NCBI GenBank assembly: GCA_903900705.1
Contig: CAIUOG010000123.1
Span: 1-54,026 of the forward strand
DNA length: 54,026 nt
Reading direction: 5' to 3'
Source: an uncultured Acidobacteriia bacterium
Lineage (GTDB): Bacteria; Acidobacteriota; Terriglobia; Bryobacterales; Bryobacteraceae
Under the pieces are notes generated by a model. The model made no database searches, had not been told where the DNA came from, and worked only from the letters and a program-made list of their open reading frames with translations. Positions 26,127 through 34,745 of the stretch are shown one piece after another. The first letter of the stretch is position 1; each line of letters begins with the position of its first letter. A program made the position numbers and the translations under genes.

Positions 26127-27238
26127 GCAAAGTTCGGGTACTGGCGGGGACGCGCAAAGGCGCATTTATCCTGGAGTCTGACGGGAAGCGGGACAAGTGG
26201 AATGTGAGCGGTCCGTTTTTTGGTGGGTGGGAGATCTACCACCTGAAGGGTTCGCCGGTGAATCCCGACCGGATTTACGCGTCCCAATCGAGCGGCTGGT
26301 TCGGCCAGCAGGTGCAGCGCTCCGACGAGGGCGGCAAAACGTGGTCGCCGGTGGGTAACCAGTTCGCCTACGATGGCGTTCCAGGCACGCACCAGTGGTA
26401 CGACGGCACACCGCATCCGTGGGAGTTCAAGCGCGTCTGGCATCTGGAACCGTCTCCCACCGATGCGGAAACCGTGTTTGCGGGAATTGAGGATGCGGCG
26501 CTATTTAAATCGACGGATGGCGGTCAGGCGTGGGCGGAGCTTTCAGGACTCCGCCAGCATGGCACAGGCCCCAAATGGCAACCGGGCGCGGGCGGCATGT
26601 GTTTGCACACTGTTCTGCTGGATCCTTCGAATCCGGACCGGATGTACATCGCGATCTCGGCGGCGGGAGCATTTCGGACTGACGACGGGGGCAAGAGCTG
26701 GAAACCGATCAACCGAGGCCTTTACTCAAAGTTCCTGCCCGATCCAACGGCGGAAGTGGGGCACTGCGTGCACCACGTTGCCATGCACAAATCGCGACCG
26801 GAGGTTCTGTTCATGCAGAAGCACTGGGACATCATGCGGAGTGACAATGCCGGGGAGCAGTGGACGCGGGTCAGCGGCAACCTTCCCACCGATTTCGGGT
26901 TCGTGATCGACGTGCATGCCCATGAACCGGAGACCATTTATGTGGTACCGATCCACAGCGATTCCGAGCACTATCCGCCGAATGGCCAGCTGCGCGTGTT
27001 CCGGAGCCGGACCGGCGGGAATGAATGGGAACCACTGACCAAAGGGCTGCCGCAGGAAAACTGCTTCGTGAACGTGCTGCGCGACGCGATGGCGGTGGAT
27101 TCACTGGACGAATGCGGCGTCTATTTCGGCACGACCGGCGGGCAGGTCTATGCGTCGAATGATTCAGGCGACAACTGGACGGCAATTGTGCGGGATTTGC
27201 CGCCGGTCTTGTCGATCGAGGTCCAGACGCTGCCGTGA
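26123..27238 (+). CDS. Cytoplasmic Asp-box (BNR/WD40-YVTN-like) propeller protein
   Basis: 371 residues with no signal peptide or membrane segment, in contrast with the secreted propeller at 8073. About six Asp-boxes are visible ([39 protein letters not shown]), enough for a single propeller. The N-terminus [19 protein letters not shown] is typical of a branch annotated as WD40/YVTN/BNR-like or exo-alpha-sialidase-like; no sialidase activity is implied. It overlaps both neighbours by 4 bases, so the DGPF, propeller and MoaD-like genes form one tight operon. A scaffold or cofactor-binding role is an inference. Confidence 0.85.
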   Translation: MSKVRVLAGTRKGAFILESDGKRDKWNVSGPFFGGWEIYHLKGSPVNPDRIYASQSSGWFGQQVQRSDEGGKTWSPVGNQFAYDGVPGTHQWYDGTPHPWEFKRVWHLEPSPTDAETVFAGIEDAALFKSTDGGQAWAELSGLRQHGTGPKWQPGAGGMCLHTVLLDPSNPDRMYIAISAAGAFRTDDGGKSWKPINRGLYSKFLPDPTAEVGHCVHHVAMHKSRPEVLFMQKHWDIMRSDNAGEQWTRVSGNLPTDFGFVIDVHAHEPETIYVVPIHSDSEHYPPNGQLRVFRSRTGGNEWEPLTKGLPQENCFVNVLRDAMAVDSLDECGVYFGTTGGQVYASNDSGDNWTAIVRDLPPVLSIEVQTLP

Positions 27239-27531
27239 TTCAGGTGGAACTGCCAGCGCATCTGAGAACGCTGGCGCGCGTGCAGAGCACGGTGGAACTG
27301 GAGGTCTCCGGGCCGGTTACGCTGTGCTCTGTTCTGGATGCGCTGGAAGCGAAATGCCCGGTGCTGCGGGGCGCGATCCGGGATTACGGGACACTCAAAC
27401 GGAGGCCCTTCATCCGCTTCTTTGTCTGCGGGGAAGACTGGTCCCATGAAGCGGGGGACAGACCGTTGCCGGGTGCGGTGGCCGAGGGCCGGGAGCCATT
27501 CCTGCTGGTCGGTGCAATCGCGGGCGGATGA
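27235..27531 (+). CDS. MoaD/ThiS-like ubiquitin-fold protein with C-terminal Gly-Gly
   Basis: 98 residues from a GTG that overlaps the propeller stop. The beta-grasp pattern ([33 protein letters not shown]) is that of MoaD/ThiS sulfur carriers, and the protein ends exactly in the Gly-Gly that such proteins use for adenylation and thiocarboxylate or isopeptide formation. It is a little longer than MoaD (~80). No MoeB/ThiF-like activator, MoaE or thiamin gene is in the window. Its partner may be the propeller with which it is co-translated. Confidence 0.82.
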   Translation: MIQVELPAHLRTLARVQSTVELEVSGPVTLCSVLDALEAKCPVLRGAIRDYGTLKRRPFIRFFVCGEDWSHEAGDRPLPGAVAEGREPFLLVGAIAGG

Positions 27532-27630
27532 CCCGGTGAAATCGGCCAGGCCAAAGCGGACCGGACTGACTAAAAGATGTCTGGCTGGTTACTCACCCTC
27601 TTGCTATTCTGATGAGGGTATTGCCTTCCA

Positions 27631-29742
27631 ATGACGTTGTCGTTCCCGACGCCCACCAGCACCGAACGGCTCACATCCGCCCGCAGTCTGGGGCTTGATC
27701 CTGACGCCCTGATTCAAGCCTTCCGGCTGATGCAGACCTCCCGGTTTATTGACGACCGCGAGATCCTGCTGAAACGGCAGAATAAGATTTTCTTTCAGAT
27801 CAGTTGCGCGGGCCATGAAGCAATTCAGGTGGCTGCGGGAATGGTCTGCAAGGCGGGATACGACTGGTTTTATCCGTATTATCGAGACCGGGCTTTGGCT
27901 CTCACGTTGGGGATGACGCCCCTCGACATGCTGTTACAGGCTGTGGGCGCGGCTTCCGATCCGAGTTCGGGTGGACGCCAGATGCCATCGCACTGGAGTG
28001 ACCCGGCGCGCAACATTGTCTCCAGTTCGTCCGCCACCGGCACGCAGTTCACCCAGGCGGTAGGCTGTGCGGAGGCGCTGCGATTTCTGCATCCGAACGA
28101 AGATCGCGTGGTGCTGACATGCTCCGGTGAGGGCGCCACCAGTGAGGGAGAGTTCTGGGAGGCGATCAACCATGCCTGCCTGAGCCACGCGCCGGTGATC
28201 TTTCTGATTCAGGACAACGGCTACGCGATTTCGGTGCCTGTCGAGACCCAGACACCGGGCGGTTCGATCTCAAAACTGGTCAGTGGGTTCCCCGGTCTGC
28301 TGACGGTGGAAGTGGACGGAACAGATCTGATTTCGTCGTACCGCGCCATGCGCACGGCGGCGGCTTATTGCCGCGAAGGTCACGGCCCGGCGCTCGTTCA
28401 CGCGCATTGCACGCGACCGTATTCGCACTCGCTGAGTGACGACGAACGCCTTTATAAGACGGCGCGCGAACGGGAAGCCGAAGCGCTGCGCGATCCACTG
28501 GCAACGTTCCCGCAGTTCCTGATTGACGATGGGCTGATGGGGAAAGCCGCGCTCGACAAAATGGTGCGGGACATCCAGCATTCCATTTACGAGGATTCCA
28601 AGCGAGCGCTGCATGCGGCGTCTCCGGACCCGGCCACCGCGCTGGTACATCTCTACTCGGAAAGCGCTGACCCAACAGGCGCTGCTTTTGATCAGCCTGG
28701 TGTGCCGGAAGGCGATCCGAAGACGATGGCGGATCTGATTAACACCACGCTGAAAGAAGAGATGCGTCGCGATTCGCGGATTATCGTCTTCGGCGAGGAT
28801 GTGGCGGATTGCAGCCACGAAGGTAATCTGCCGGAAGTGAAAGGCAAAGGCGGCGTCTTCAAACTGACGGCCGGCCTGCAAAGCGAATTCGGGAGCCGGC
28901 GCTGTTTCAATTCTCCGATCGCGGAGGCCTCGATTGTGGGCCGGGCGAGCGGTATGGCCGCAGTGGGGCTGAAGCCGGTGGTTGAAATTCAGTTTTTCGA
29001 TTACATCTGGCCGGCAATGATGCAGATCCGCGACGAACTCGCGTCTCTGCGGTGGCGTTCCAATGGTGGTTTTTCCGCCCCGATGGTGATCCGCGTACCG
29101 ATCGGCGGTTACCTGAACGGCGGCGCCGTCTATCACAGCCAGTGTGGCGAAGTGGAGTTCACGCACATTCCCGGTATCCGCGTGGTTTTTCCGTCGAATG
29201 CGGCGGATGCGGCGGGTCTTCTGCGGACGGCGATCCGGTCTGACGATCCGGTCTTGTTCCTGGAGCACAAGAAACTCTATCGGGAGATGTACAACCGCTC
29301 GCAGTGGCGCGGCGAGGACTTCATGATCCCGTTCGGCAAGGCGAGGATCGCAAAGCCCGGTGATTCCCTTACGGTCATTACCTATGGCGCGGTGGTTCAC
29401 AAGGCCGAGATGGCTGCGCATGAGGTGGAGAAGCAGAATCCGGGCGTCAGCATTGAGGTGATTGATCTGCGATCACTCAACCCTTACGACTGGGAAGCAA
29501 TTTCCACCAGTGTGAAGAAGACCAGCCGTGTGATGATCGCGCATGAAGACACGCTGAGCTTCGGCTATGGCGCAGAGATCGCCGCGCGCATCGCAGATGA
29601 GTTGTTCTCATTCCTGGACGCGCCGGTGAAACGCGTGGCGGCGCTCGACACCTGGGTTGGCTACCATCCGAATCTGGAAGCGCGGATTCTGCCCCAGACG
29701 GACGATCTGGTGCAGACGATGGATTCGCTGCTGGCGTGGTAG
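27631..29742 (+). CDS. 2-oxo-acid dehydrogenase E1, alpha and beta fused
   Basis: 703 residues. The first ~350 form the alpha subunit with the thiamin diphosphate motif [20 protein letters not shown]...DNGYAIS; the second ~340 from [13 protein letters not shown] form the beta subunit ([40 protein letters not shown]). Such fusions of the branched-chain/acetoin type carry out oxidative decarboxylation of a 2-oxo acid, passing the acyl group to lipoyl E2. E2 and E3 are not next to it. A 99-base gap separates it from the MoaD-like gene, so it may have its own promoter (TATTCT at 27605 is a possible -10). A terminator follows only 180 bases after the stop. Confidence 0.92.
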   Translation: MTLSFPTPTSTERLTSARSLGLDPDALIQAFRLMQTSRFIDDREILLKRQNKIFFQISCAGHEAIQVAAGMVCKAGYDWFYPYYRDRALALTLGMTPLDMLLQAVGAASDPSSGGRQMPSHWSDPARNIVSSSSATGTQFTQAVGCAEALRFLHPNEDRVVLTCSGEGATSEGEFWEAINHACLSHAPVIFLIQDNGYAISVPVETQTPGGSISKLVSGFPGLLTVEVDGTDLISSYRAMRTAAAYCREGHGPALVHAHCTRPYSHSLSDDERLYKTAREREAEALRDPLATFPQFLIDDGLMGKAALDKMVRDIQHSIYEDSKRALHAASPDPATALVHLYSESADPTGAAFDQPGVPEGDPKTMADLINTTLKEEMRRDSRIIVFGEDVADCSHEGNLPEVKGKGGVFKLTAGLQSEFGSRRCFNSPIAEASIVGRASGMAAVGLKPVVEIQFFDYIWPAMMQIRDELASLRWRSNGGFSAPMVIRVPIGGYLNGGAVYHSQCGEVEFTHIPGIRVVFPSNAADAAGLLRTAIRSDDPVLFLEHKKLYREMYNRSQWRGEDFMIPFGKARIAKPGDSLTVITYGAVVHKAEMAAHEVEKQNPGVSIEVIDLRSLNPYDWEAISTSVKKTSRVMIAHEDTLSFGYGAEIAARIADELFSFLDAPVKRVAALDTWVGYHPNLEARILPQTDDLVQTMDSLLAW

Positions 29743-29757
29743 TTTTTTTCAGGCCCT

Positions 29758-29890
29758 GTGTAACACTTCCGCGAAGTGCTAACACTAGGTAACCAGAAAG
29801 CGGTTTGAAACTGCTTCCCTGATATCGGCTGGTAACCGGAGGCCACGCACGATTCAACGGGGATTGACGTGAAAATACACGTCCCAGCCG
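29758..29890 (+). ncRNA. Candidate structured RNA or leader upstream of the TIM-barrel gene
   Basis: No gene is seen in this stretch. It can fold as: H1, CACTTC cgc GAAGTG (29764-29778) inside GTGT/ACAC; H2, GGTAACCAG (29788-29796) with CTGGTAACC (29829-29837) around AAGCGG/CTGCTT; H3, CGGCTGG (29826-29832) with CCAGCCG (29884-29890), enclosing GACGTG aaaata CACGTC (29866-29883). H2 and H3 share bases 29829-29832 and exclude each other, as in switching leaders. A terminator and a start-codon hairpin follow. I know no Rfam family that fits. Confidence 0.4.
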
Positions 29891-29923
29891 GAAGCACGGA
29901 GGCTCTGGCGAGTTTGTGAGGAG

Positions 29924-29957
29924 AAAAGAGGCGCATCGCGGAGGCGGCGCCTCTTTT
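29924..29957 (+). terminator. Intrinsic terminator before the TIM-barrel gene
   Basis: AAAAGAGGCGC at 29924-29934 pairs with GCGCCTCTTTT at 29947-29957 (11 bp, 12-base loop) and ends in four T. It can end transcription from the E1 gene or act as an attenuator of the leader. A second copy of the 3' arm (15 identical bases, GGCGGCGCCTCTTTT) lies at 29967-29981, so the 5' arm has two possible partners. Confidence 0.75.
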
Positions 29958-29987
29958 GCTTTTTCCGGCGGCGCCTCTTTTACTTGT

Positions 29988-30010
29988 TGCCGAGTGTTAT
30001 AGACTCGGCA
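29988..30010 (+). promoter_or_regulatory. Perfect hairpin next to the TIM-barrel start codon
   Basis: TGCCGAGT (29988-29995) and ACTCGGCA (30003-30010) form a perfect 8-bp stem with a 7-base loop, ending 4 bases before the ATG at 30015. The only weak ribosome site (CAGAG) overlaps the hairpin. As DNA it may be an operator; as RNA it would hide the translation start. Confidence 0.5.
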
Positions 30011-30014
30011 GAGT

Positions 30015-30884
30015 ATGTCCACACGAAGAGACTTTCATAAACTGATTGCCGGCGCGGCCCTCGCCGCGGTACCCGGCGCGAGTCTGGCGGCGGCAAAGCC
30101 GAATTCCGTGGTTCGCGGAGTCCAGATCGGCGCACAATCCTATAGTTTCCGAACGCTGTCACTGGATGATGCGATCCAGGCCATGGCTGCGATCGGCCTC
30201 AGCGAATGCGAGCTTTTTCAGGGGCACGCGGAACCATCGGGGATGAAGCGGGAAGAGATCCGCAAGTGGCGCGAAACGGTCGATCTGGATCATTTTCATC
30301 AAATTGCAGAGAAATTCCGGAAGGCAGGAGTGAATCTGTACGCTTACAACTATAGTTTCCGGCCGGACTTCAGCGATGCCGAACTGCAGCGTGGCTTCGA
30401 CATGGCGAAGGCCATGGGCGTCAAATACATTACCGCGTCATCCACCGTCCCGATGGGCGAAAAACTGTTCCCGTATTGCGAGAAAAACGGGATCGAGGTC
30501 GCCTTCCACGGCCATTCCCGCATGACGGATGGGGAATTCGCCTCGCCGGAGAGTTTCGACAAGGCCATGGCTGGCCGTTCGAAGTGGATCAAGATCAATC
30601 TCGACATCGGCCACTTCTGGGCGGCAGGCTTTGATCCGGTGGAATTCCTCGACAAACATCACGCCGACATCGTCACGATCCACATCAAAGACCGGAAGAA
30701 GAATCAGGGCGACAACATGCCGTTTGGAGAAGGCGACACGCCCATCGGGCCGGTTCTGAAGGTGCTGAGAGACAGAAAGTATAAGATTCCCGCGAATATC
30801 GAATACGAGTACAAGGGTGCGGCGGACCCGCAGACCGAAGTTTCGAAGTGCTACCAGTATTGCCGGAAACTGCTCGAAGCTTAA
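30015..30884 (+). CDS. Tat-exported sugar phosphate isomerase/epimerase-like TIM barrel
   Basis: 289 residues. The N-terminus STRRDFHKLIAGAALAAVPG is a twin-arginine signal, so the folded protein should be periplasmic. The rest is an AP-endonuclease-2-like TIM barrel (GVQIGAQSYSFRTL, GLSECELF, EVAFHGHSR, INLDIGHFWAAG, VTIHIKDR) with the His/Asp/Glu metal ligands of xylose isomerase-like epimerases. Acidobacteria hold many of these next to carbohydrate genes; here the neighbour on the other side is a two-component system. Reaction and substrate cannot be told. The start follows the 272-base structured leader. Confidence 0.87.
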   Translation: MSTRRDFHKLIAGAALAAVPGASLAAAKPNSVVRGVQIGAQSYSFRTLSLDDAIQAMAAIGLSECELFQGHAEPSGMKREEIRKWRETVDLDHFHQIAEKFRKAGVNLYAYNYSFRPDFSDAELQRGFDMAKAMGVKYITASSTVPMGEKLFPYCEKNGIEVAFHGHSRMTDGEFASPESFDKAMAGRSKWIKINLDIGHFWAAGFDPVEFLDKHHADIVTIHIKDRKKNQGDNMPFGEGDTPIGPVLKVLRDRKYKIPANIEYEYKGAADPQTEVSKCYQYCRKLLEA

Positions 30885-30885
30885 T

Positions 30886-31554
30886 CTAATCTTTCAGCCA
30901 GTCGTCCGCATGTTGTTCGAGGGCTATCCGCACCAGTTGGCTTCTGGTGCGGACGCCCGTCTTATCGAACAACTGCTGTAAAACGGTTTTGACGGAACTC
31001 TCTGAGAGATCCAGCCGGCCGCCGATTTCCTTGTTCGTCAAACCCTCGAATACTGCTTTGAGCACAGCCCGTTCCCGACTGGTGAGAATGTCACCTGGGT
31101 TTTGCGCGTCGGACCGAACGTCTGCTCTGGCTGCGGCACCGGTCACAAGCGACTGGACCGCGCGGGAATCCAGCCACATTTCGCCACTCGCGACTTTATG
31201 GATCGCTTCCACTAATTGGGCGGGGGGACTGTGCTTCAGGAATACCCCGGCCGAGCCATTCTCGAAAGCCCGCAGGGTTCCCAGATCACTGAGCCCGGCG
31301 GTCACCATCAGAATACGGGCGCGAAAGGCGCGGCGTTTGGCCTCTTCGAGCAGGACGGTACCCTGCTCGTTGCCAAGATCGTAATCCAGCAGGACCACAT
31401 CAATCGGCTCACGGGCAAGAACCTCGAGGGAATCCGCGATAGTGGCGCAGGTGGCCGCGATATGGAAGTCAGGCTCCGATTCGAGTAACCGGCTCAGGCT
31501 TTCGCGAAACAGGCTGTGATCGTCCACCAGCAGAATCCGGATCTGCCGCTTCAT
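30886..31554 (-). CDS. LuxR-family (NarL-type) response regulator
   Basis: 222 residues. The receiver domain has the acidic pair D11/D12 (LLVDDH), the phosphorylation site D57 in VVLLDYDLG, a Thr in LMVTAGL and a Lys in FLKHSP. The C-terminal GerE/LuxR helix-turn-helix is TSRERAVLKAVFEGLTNKEI, then SVKTVLQQLFDKTG. The ATG at 31554 has AAGGAAG upstream; a TTG five codons earlier is less likely. It overlaps the kinase gene upstream by 86 bases, so the pair is strictly co-expressed. Target genes are unknown; it is the most economical regulator for the direct repeats in front of its own operon. Confidence 0.92.
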   Translation of the reverse strand: MKRQIRILLVDDHSLFRESLSRLLESEPDFHIAATCATIADSLEVLAREPIDVVLLDYDLGNEQGTVLLEEAKRRAFRARILMVTAGLSDLGTLRAFENGSAGVFLKHSPPAQLVEAIHKVASGEMWLDSRAVQSLVTGAAARADVRSDAQNPGDILTSRERAVLKAVFEGLTNKEIGGRLDLSESSVKTVLQQLFDKTGVRTRSQLVRIALEQHADDWLKD

Positions 31555-32959
31555 AGGCTTCCTTTTCAACAGGGAGATTTACCGGTGTGGCCCGGGCGAG
31601 TTCCACAACAAAACAGGCTCCTTCGGGTTCGGGCTCAAAGCGCAGGTCGCCACGAAACGAGCGCATGAAGGCCCTTGACAGGTACAAACCCAGCCCCGCC
31701 TCCCGCGCCTGTTGCTGGAAAGGCCGGAAGAGACGGTCCGGCGCAGCAACCCCGCAACCGGTATCCCGAAAACGGACGGCGACGCGACGGGCATTGGCTT
31801 CAGCGGAGATGGTCAGTTCCCGCACGGGGCGATCCCGCATGGCCCGCTCACTGTTCCGGGTGAGGTTCAGAAAGACCTGCATCAGGCTTTGCCGGTCTGC
31901 CCATACGGTGGGCAGTGCGGACGGCACGTCCCAGCGAAGATGGATATCCTGTTCGTTCAGTGCCGATTCGACCACGATCCGAAGTTCTTCAAGCACCGAC
32001 GCCAGGTCCAGGCTGGCCACCTGGTCGGTCGTGTTGCGAAGTTCGAGTCCGGCAATTTTCTCGAGCGCGAGGATGAGATTGCCGAGAGCCTCGAAGTCTT
32101 TGTTGCCGTTCAGCCCGCCGGAGCGCGCCAGATTCGCATGAGCCATCGCGATGGCCCCGCAAACATTGCGGATCTCATGAGAGACGGCGGCGACCAGAAT
32201 GCGGGATCCTGCGAGCAGTTGATTCAGTCCGCCTTCTTCACGGCTTCGGAGATCTTCGGAAGTATCCACCACCATGGCGGCAAGGCGAGGGCCGACGCTC
32301 GTCTGATAGGTGGAAAACCAGAGATCGGCAAGAAATACTTCGCCGTTTGCACGGTGCCCCCGGCACTGCATGGCTGTACGCAGCGGCGAATGTTTGGCGT
32401 CCGGCGCCGGGACGTTGCCCAGGGAAGGCAGAAACTCATGCACGGAACGGCCACTGAGTTCTCCCGAGCGCACGGCGAACAGACGATGTGCGGCCTCGTT
32501 CGCGAGCAGGACACGACCGTCAGAAGTTGAAGTAAAAACCGCCGCCGGGCTGCTGTCCACCAGGACCTTCAGCTGCTCTTCGGCCTCCGCGCGGGCGCGA
32601 GCCTCGTGTTCAATCTGTTCCAGATGCTTTTGGGCGAGTTGACGGCTGCGCCCCGCTTCATAAACAAACAACCCCATGCAAACGAAGGCGGCGAAGATGA
32701 GGATATCGCGGGGAATGGCGACCGGTGAGAACCAGTCGAAGCTGTCGAACAGTTCGGTCAGGACAGTGCAGAGGGCGGCTGCAGAGGCGATCTGCCCCCG
32801 GCTCAGAACGGTACCGACGAGCAGCATGGGGAAAAGGTAGAGGAAGCCGAGAGGGATGTTGCCCTCAATTCGCCAGTCCACAATGGCGATGACCATGATC
32901 ATCACGCTGGCGCGGATCAGAACGGCGGTGCGGGTGCCTCGAACCAGAAAAGACAGCAT
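31469..32959 (-). CDS. Membrane-bound PAS sensor histidine kinase
   Basis: 496 residues. The first ~115 residues form about four membrane helices (VMIMVIAIVDW, LGFLYLFPMLLVGTVLS, ILIFAAFVCMGLFVY). A PAS domain follows (about 145-250, VLVDSSPAAVFTSTSDGRVL), then the phosphoacceptor box with His261 (AVSHEIRN), the N box FLNLTRNSERAM, the G1 box RFRDTGCGVA and the G2 box GLGLYLSRAF. It phosphorylates the response regulator encoded by the overlapping downstream gene. No Shine-Dalgarno is visible before the ATG; instead a hairpin (32968-32984) fills the short leader. The input signal is not evident. Confidence 0.92.
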   Translation of the reverse strand: MLSFLVRGTRTAVLIRASVMIMVIAIVDWRIEGNIPLGFLYLFPMLLVGTVLSRGQIASAAALCTVLTELFDSFDWFSPVAIPRDILIFAAFVCMGLFVYEAGRSRQLAQKHLEQIEHEARARAEAEEQLKVLVDSSPAAVFTSTSDGRVLLANEAAHRLFAVRSGELSGRSVHEFLPSLGNVPAPDAKHSPLRTAMQCRGHRANGEVFLADLWFSTYQTSVGPRLAAMVVDTSEDLRSREEGGLNQLLAGSRILVAAVSHEIRNVCGAIAMAHANLARSGGLNGNKDFEALGNLILALEKIAGLELRNTTDQVASLDLASVLEELRIVVESALNEQDIHLRWDVPSALPTVWADRQSLMQVFLNLTRNSERAMRDRPVRELTISAEANARRVAVRFRDTGCGVAAPDRLFRPFQQQAREAGLGLYLSRAFMRSFRGDLRFEPEPEGACFVVELARATPVNLPVEKEAYEAADPDSAGGRSQPVSRKPEPVTRIGA

Positions 32960-32967
32960 GCAGAAGG

Positions 32968-32984
32968 GGGCGCAGGGTGCGCCC
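32968..32984 (-). promoter_or_regulatory. Leader hairpin of the kinase operon
   Basis: Seven-bp stem GGGCGCA/TGCGCCC with a 3-base loop, 8 bases before the kinase ATG. It makes up nearly all of the predicted ~27-base leader, and no ribosome binding site is left outside it. It has no T-run and is not a terminator. Confidence 0.35.
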
Positions 32985-32992
32985 GATGCTTT

Positions 32993-33059
32993 ATTCTATG
33001 CCGCGCGGACGGGCAATTCCGGCAAAGCACCAAAAGATGGCCCGCCTGGCCGAAAGATG
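32993..33059 (-). promoter_or_regulatory. Kinase-operon promoter with GAAAGATG direct repeats
   Basis: On the minus strand TAGAAT (bases 32993-32998) is a good -10; no fair -35 exists at 17 bases. Upstream lie two direct repeats (on the + strand AAAAGATG 33032-33039 and GAAAGATG 33052-33059), 20 bases apart. Their distance to the -10 (33 bases) almost equals that of the repeats at receptor 3 (34 bases), see 40522-40589. This looks like an activator-dependent promoter. Confidence 0.45.
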
Positions 33060-33061
33060 AG

Positions 33062-34744
33062 CTAAGCGGACTCCCGCACGGCGATGTAACGGTCGATGGG
33101 CGGATGGTCCAGTCGCTGGACTTTGCCACTCGGTTTCGGCCAGGTGATTTCGACCCAGTCGATCTTCGGGGAGTTCCCCGCCCCGAGGATCTCGCGGGGA
33201 TCATGGGAGGAAAGGTAACTGCCGCCGCTGTTTTTGAGGCGCGAACGGACGACACCGCCGGCGGACCAGCGAATTTTCGCACCGATTGCGTCGCGGGTGC
33301 AGGTGACGCCTTCCAGTTTCAATCCGAGCCAGTGGTTACCGGCGCCGGCGTTGTTCCTCAGCAGCAGCGGGGGACCGCCGTTATTACCGATCAGGACATC
33401 CAGGCGGCCGTCATTGTTAAAGTCCCCCGCGGCGAGTCCACGCGCCGGCCAGGAATTGTAAAAGGCGGGACCGGCGTCCCTGCTCACATCCCGCAGCTTG
33501 CCATTTTCCTGATGAAAAAGCAGCAGAGGCTCGCGGTATTTCACGGCCGGCGAGTAGAGCTCGATCATGTCGTCCGGGTGACCGTTGGCAAGAATCAGAT
33601 CGACGGACCCGTCGTTATCGTAGTCAAAGAACTTCAGGCCCCAGCCGCTCAGCAGGCGGGTGGATTGCGCGATGCCGTTGGCGTGGGCGACATCGCGAAA
33701 CGTCTCGTCTTTCTGATTGCGGTAGAGAGAGAACATTTCCTGATCGACGTTGGCGACGAAGAGATCCTGATAGCCCGAGTTGAACACGTCGGCCGCGTCC
33801 ACGCCCATGCCCGAGCGGGGCTGTCCCTGCTCGCCGAAGGCGACCTCGGCGGGCAACGCCATTTCCTCGAACTTCCATTTACCGCTGCCTGGCCGGGCCG
33901 CTTTGTCCGGACCGCGGTTCACATAGAGGAAATTCTGCACCGTATCGTTGGCGACGAACAGGTCGAGATTGCCGTCGTTATTGATATCGGTGGCGACGAC
34001 ACCCAGACCCTTGCCGAGGGAGCGGGCGATGTCGGTACCGCCCTCGACCGCCGTGAATGTGCCGTCTCCATTGTTGTGATAGAGAAAGCTGGCGGTGGGT
34101 TTGAAAAAGCGCGGGATGCAGTAATAGCGCTTGCCCAGCTTGTTGTCGCCGCAGGAGACGTGCGCGGATGTGCCGTAGTCGACGAAGCTGCAGACGAACA
34201 GGTCGAGCCGACCGTCGTTGTCGTAGTCGAACCAGACGGCGCTGGTGGTCCAGCCCGGTGTTTCGAGGCCGACCTTCTTCGTTACGTCGGTGAACGTGCC
34301 GTCGTGATTGTTCCTGTACAGGATGCATTTGCCGTAGGCGGTGACGAAAATGTCGGGCCAGCCATCATTGTCGTAATCACCCACAGCCACACCCATGCCG
34401 AAGGTGCCGCCGCTGACGCCGGCCTTTTCGGTGACATCGGTAAACGTCCCGTCGCGATTGTTTTTATAGAGGGCGTTGCGGAGGGGTTTGTCCGGTTTGT
34501 AGAAATCGCAGGGGCCGCTGTTAACCAGGTAGATATCCATCCAGCCATCGTTATCGTAATCGAGAAAAGCCACGCCAGGCCCCAGTGCTTCCGGCAGATA
34601 GTGTTCCGGGGACATGGCGTTCTCGTGAACCCAGGAAATGCCGCTGACTGAGGCCGGAACCTCCTCAAACAGGGGAGGCGCGGCGGCTCCGGGGAGCAAT
34701 TTCGCGGTGGCGAGCGCAAGAATCTGGCGGCGGGACAGCTTCAT
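33062..34744 (-). CDS. FG-GAP/ASPIC-UnbV (CRTAC1-like) protein
   Basis: 560 residues. The N-terminus [20 protein letters not shown] is a Tat-like signal. The body has about seven calcium-binding FG-GAP repeats of the form DYDNDGxxDIxxx (for example [39 protein letters not shown]), making an integrin-like propeller. The C-terminal ASPIC/UnbV domain is seen in [15 protein letters not shown] and [15 protein letters not shown]. Proteins of this class are extracytoplasmic and often lie beside TPR genes. It begins one base after the stop of the cytochrome gene. Function unknown; a surface binding or structural role is likely. Confidence 0.9.
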   Translation of the reverse strand: MKLSRRQILALATAKLLPGAAAPPLFEEVPASVSGISWVHENAMSPEHYLPEALGPGVAFLDYDNDGWMDIYLVNSGPCDFYKPDKPLRNALYKNNRDGTFTDVTEKAGVSGGTFGMGVAVGDYDNDGWPDIFVTAYGKCILYRNNHDGTFTDVTKKVGLETPGWTTSAVWFDYDNDGRLDLFVCSFVDYGTSAHVSCGDNKLGKRYYCIPRFFKPTASFLYHNNGDGTFTAVEGGTDIARSLGKGLGVVATDINNDGNLDLFVANDTVQNFLYVNRGPDKAARPGSGKWKFEEMALPAEVAFGEQGQPRSGMGVDAADVFNSGYQDLFVANVDQEMFSLYRNQKDETFRDVAHANGIAQSTRLLSGWGLKFFDYDNDGSVDLILANGHPDDMIELYSPAVKYREPLLLFHQENGKLRDVSRDAGPAFYNSWPARGLAAGDFNNDGRLDVLIGNNGGPPLLLRNNAGAGNHWLGLKLEGVTCTRDAIGAKIRWSAGGVVRSRLKNSGGSYLSSHDPREILGAGNSPKIDWVEITWPKPSGKVQRLDHPPIDRYIAVRESA

Positions 34745-34745
34745 G

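Noticed and set aside
27552-27579. A further AAAAGATG with a weak partner 20 bp upstream, before the E1 gene
   Set aside because: The partner matches only 5 of 8 bases, the orientation to the gene is reversed and the distance to the -10 differs from the other two loci.
29844-29850. CACGCAC, reminiscent of the c-di-GMP-I riboswitch start
   Set aside because: The other conserved parts (GCAAACC-type and GACGCAAAGCC-type blocks) are absent.
29947-29961. GG-N10-GC spacing resembling a sigma-54 site before the TIM-barrel gene
   Set aside because: The -24 half is poor and the sequence is already explained by the terminator arm.
33104-34651. Open frame of 515 codons on the + strand
   Set aside because: It lies wholly antisense to the FG-GAP gene, whose repeated DxDxDG codons keep the opposite frame open; no domain is recognisable.
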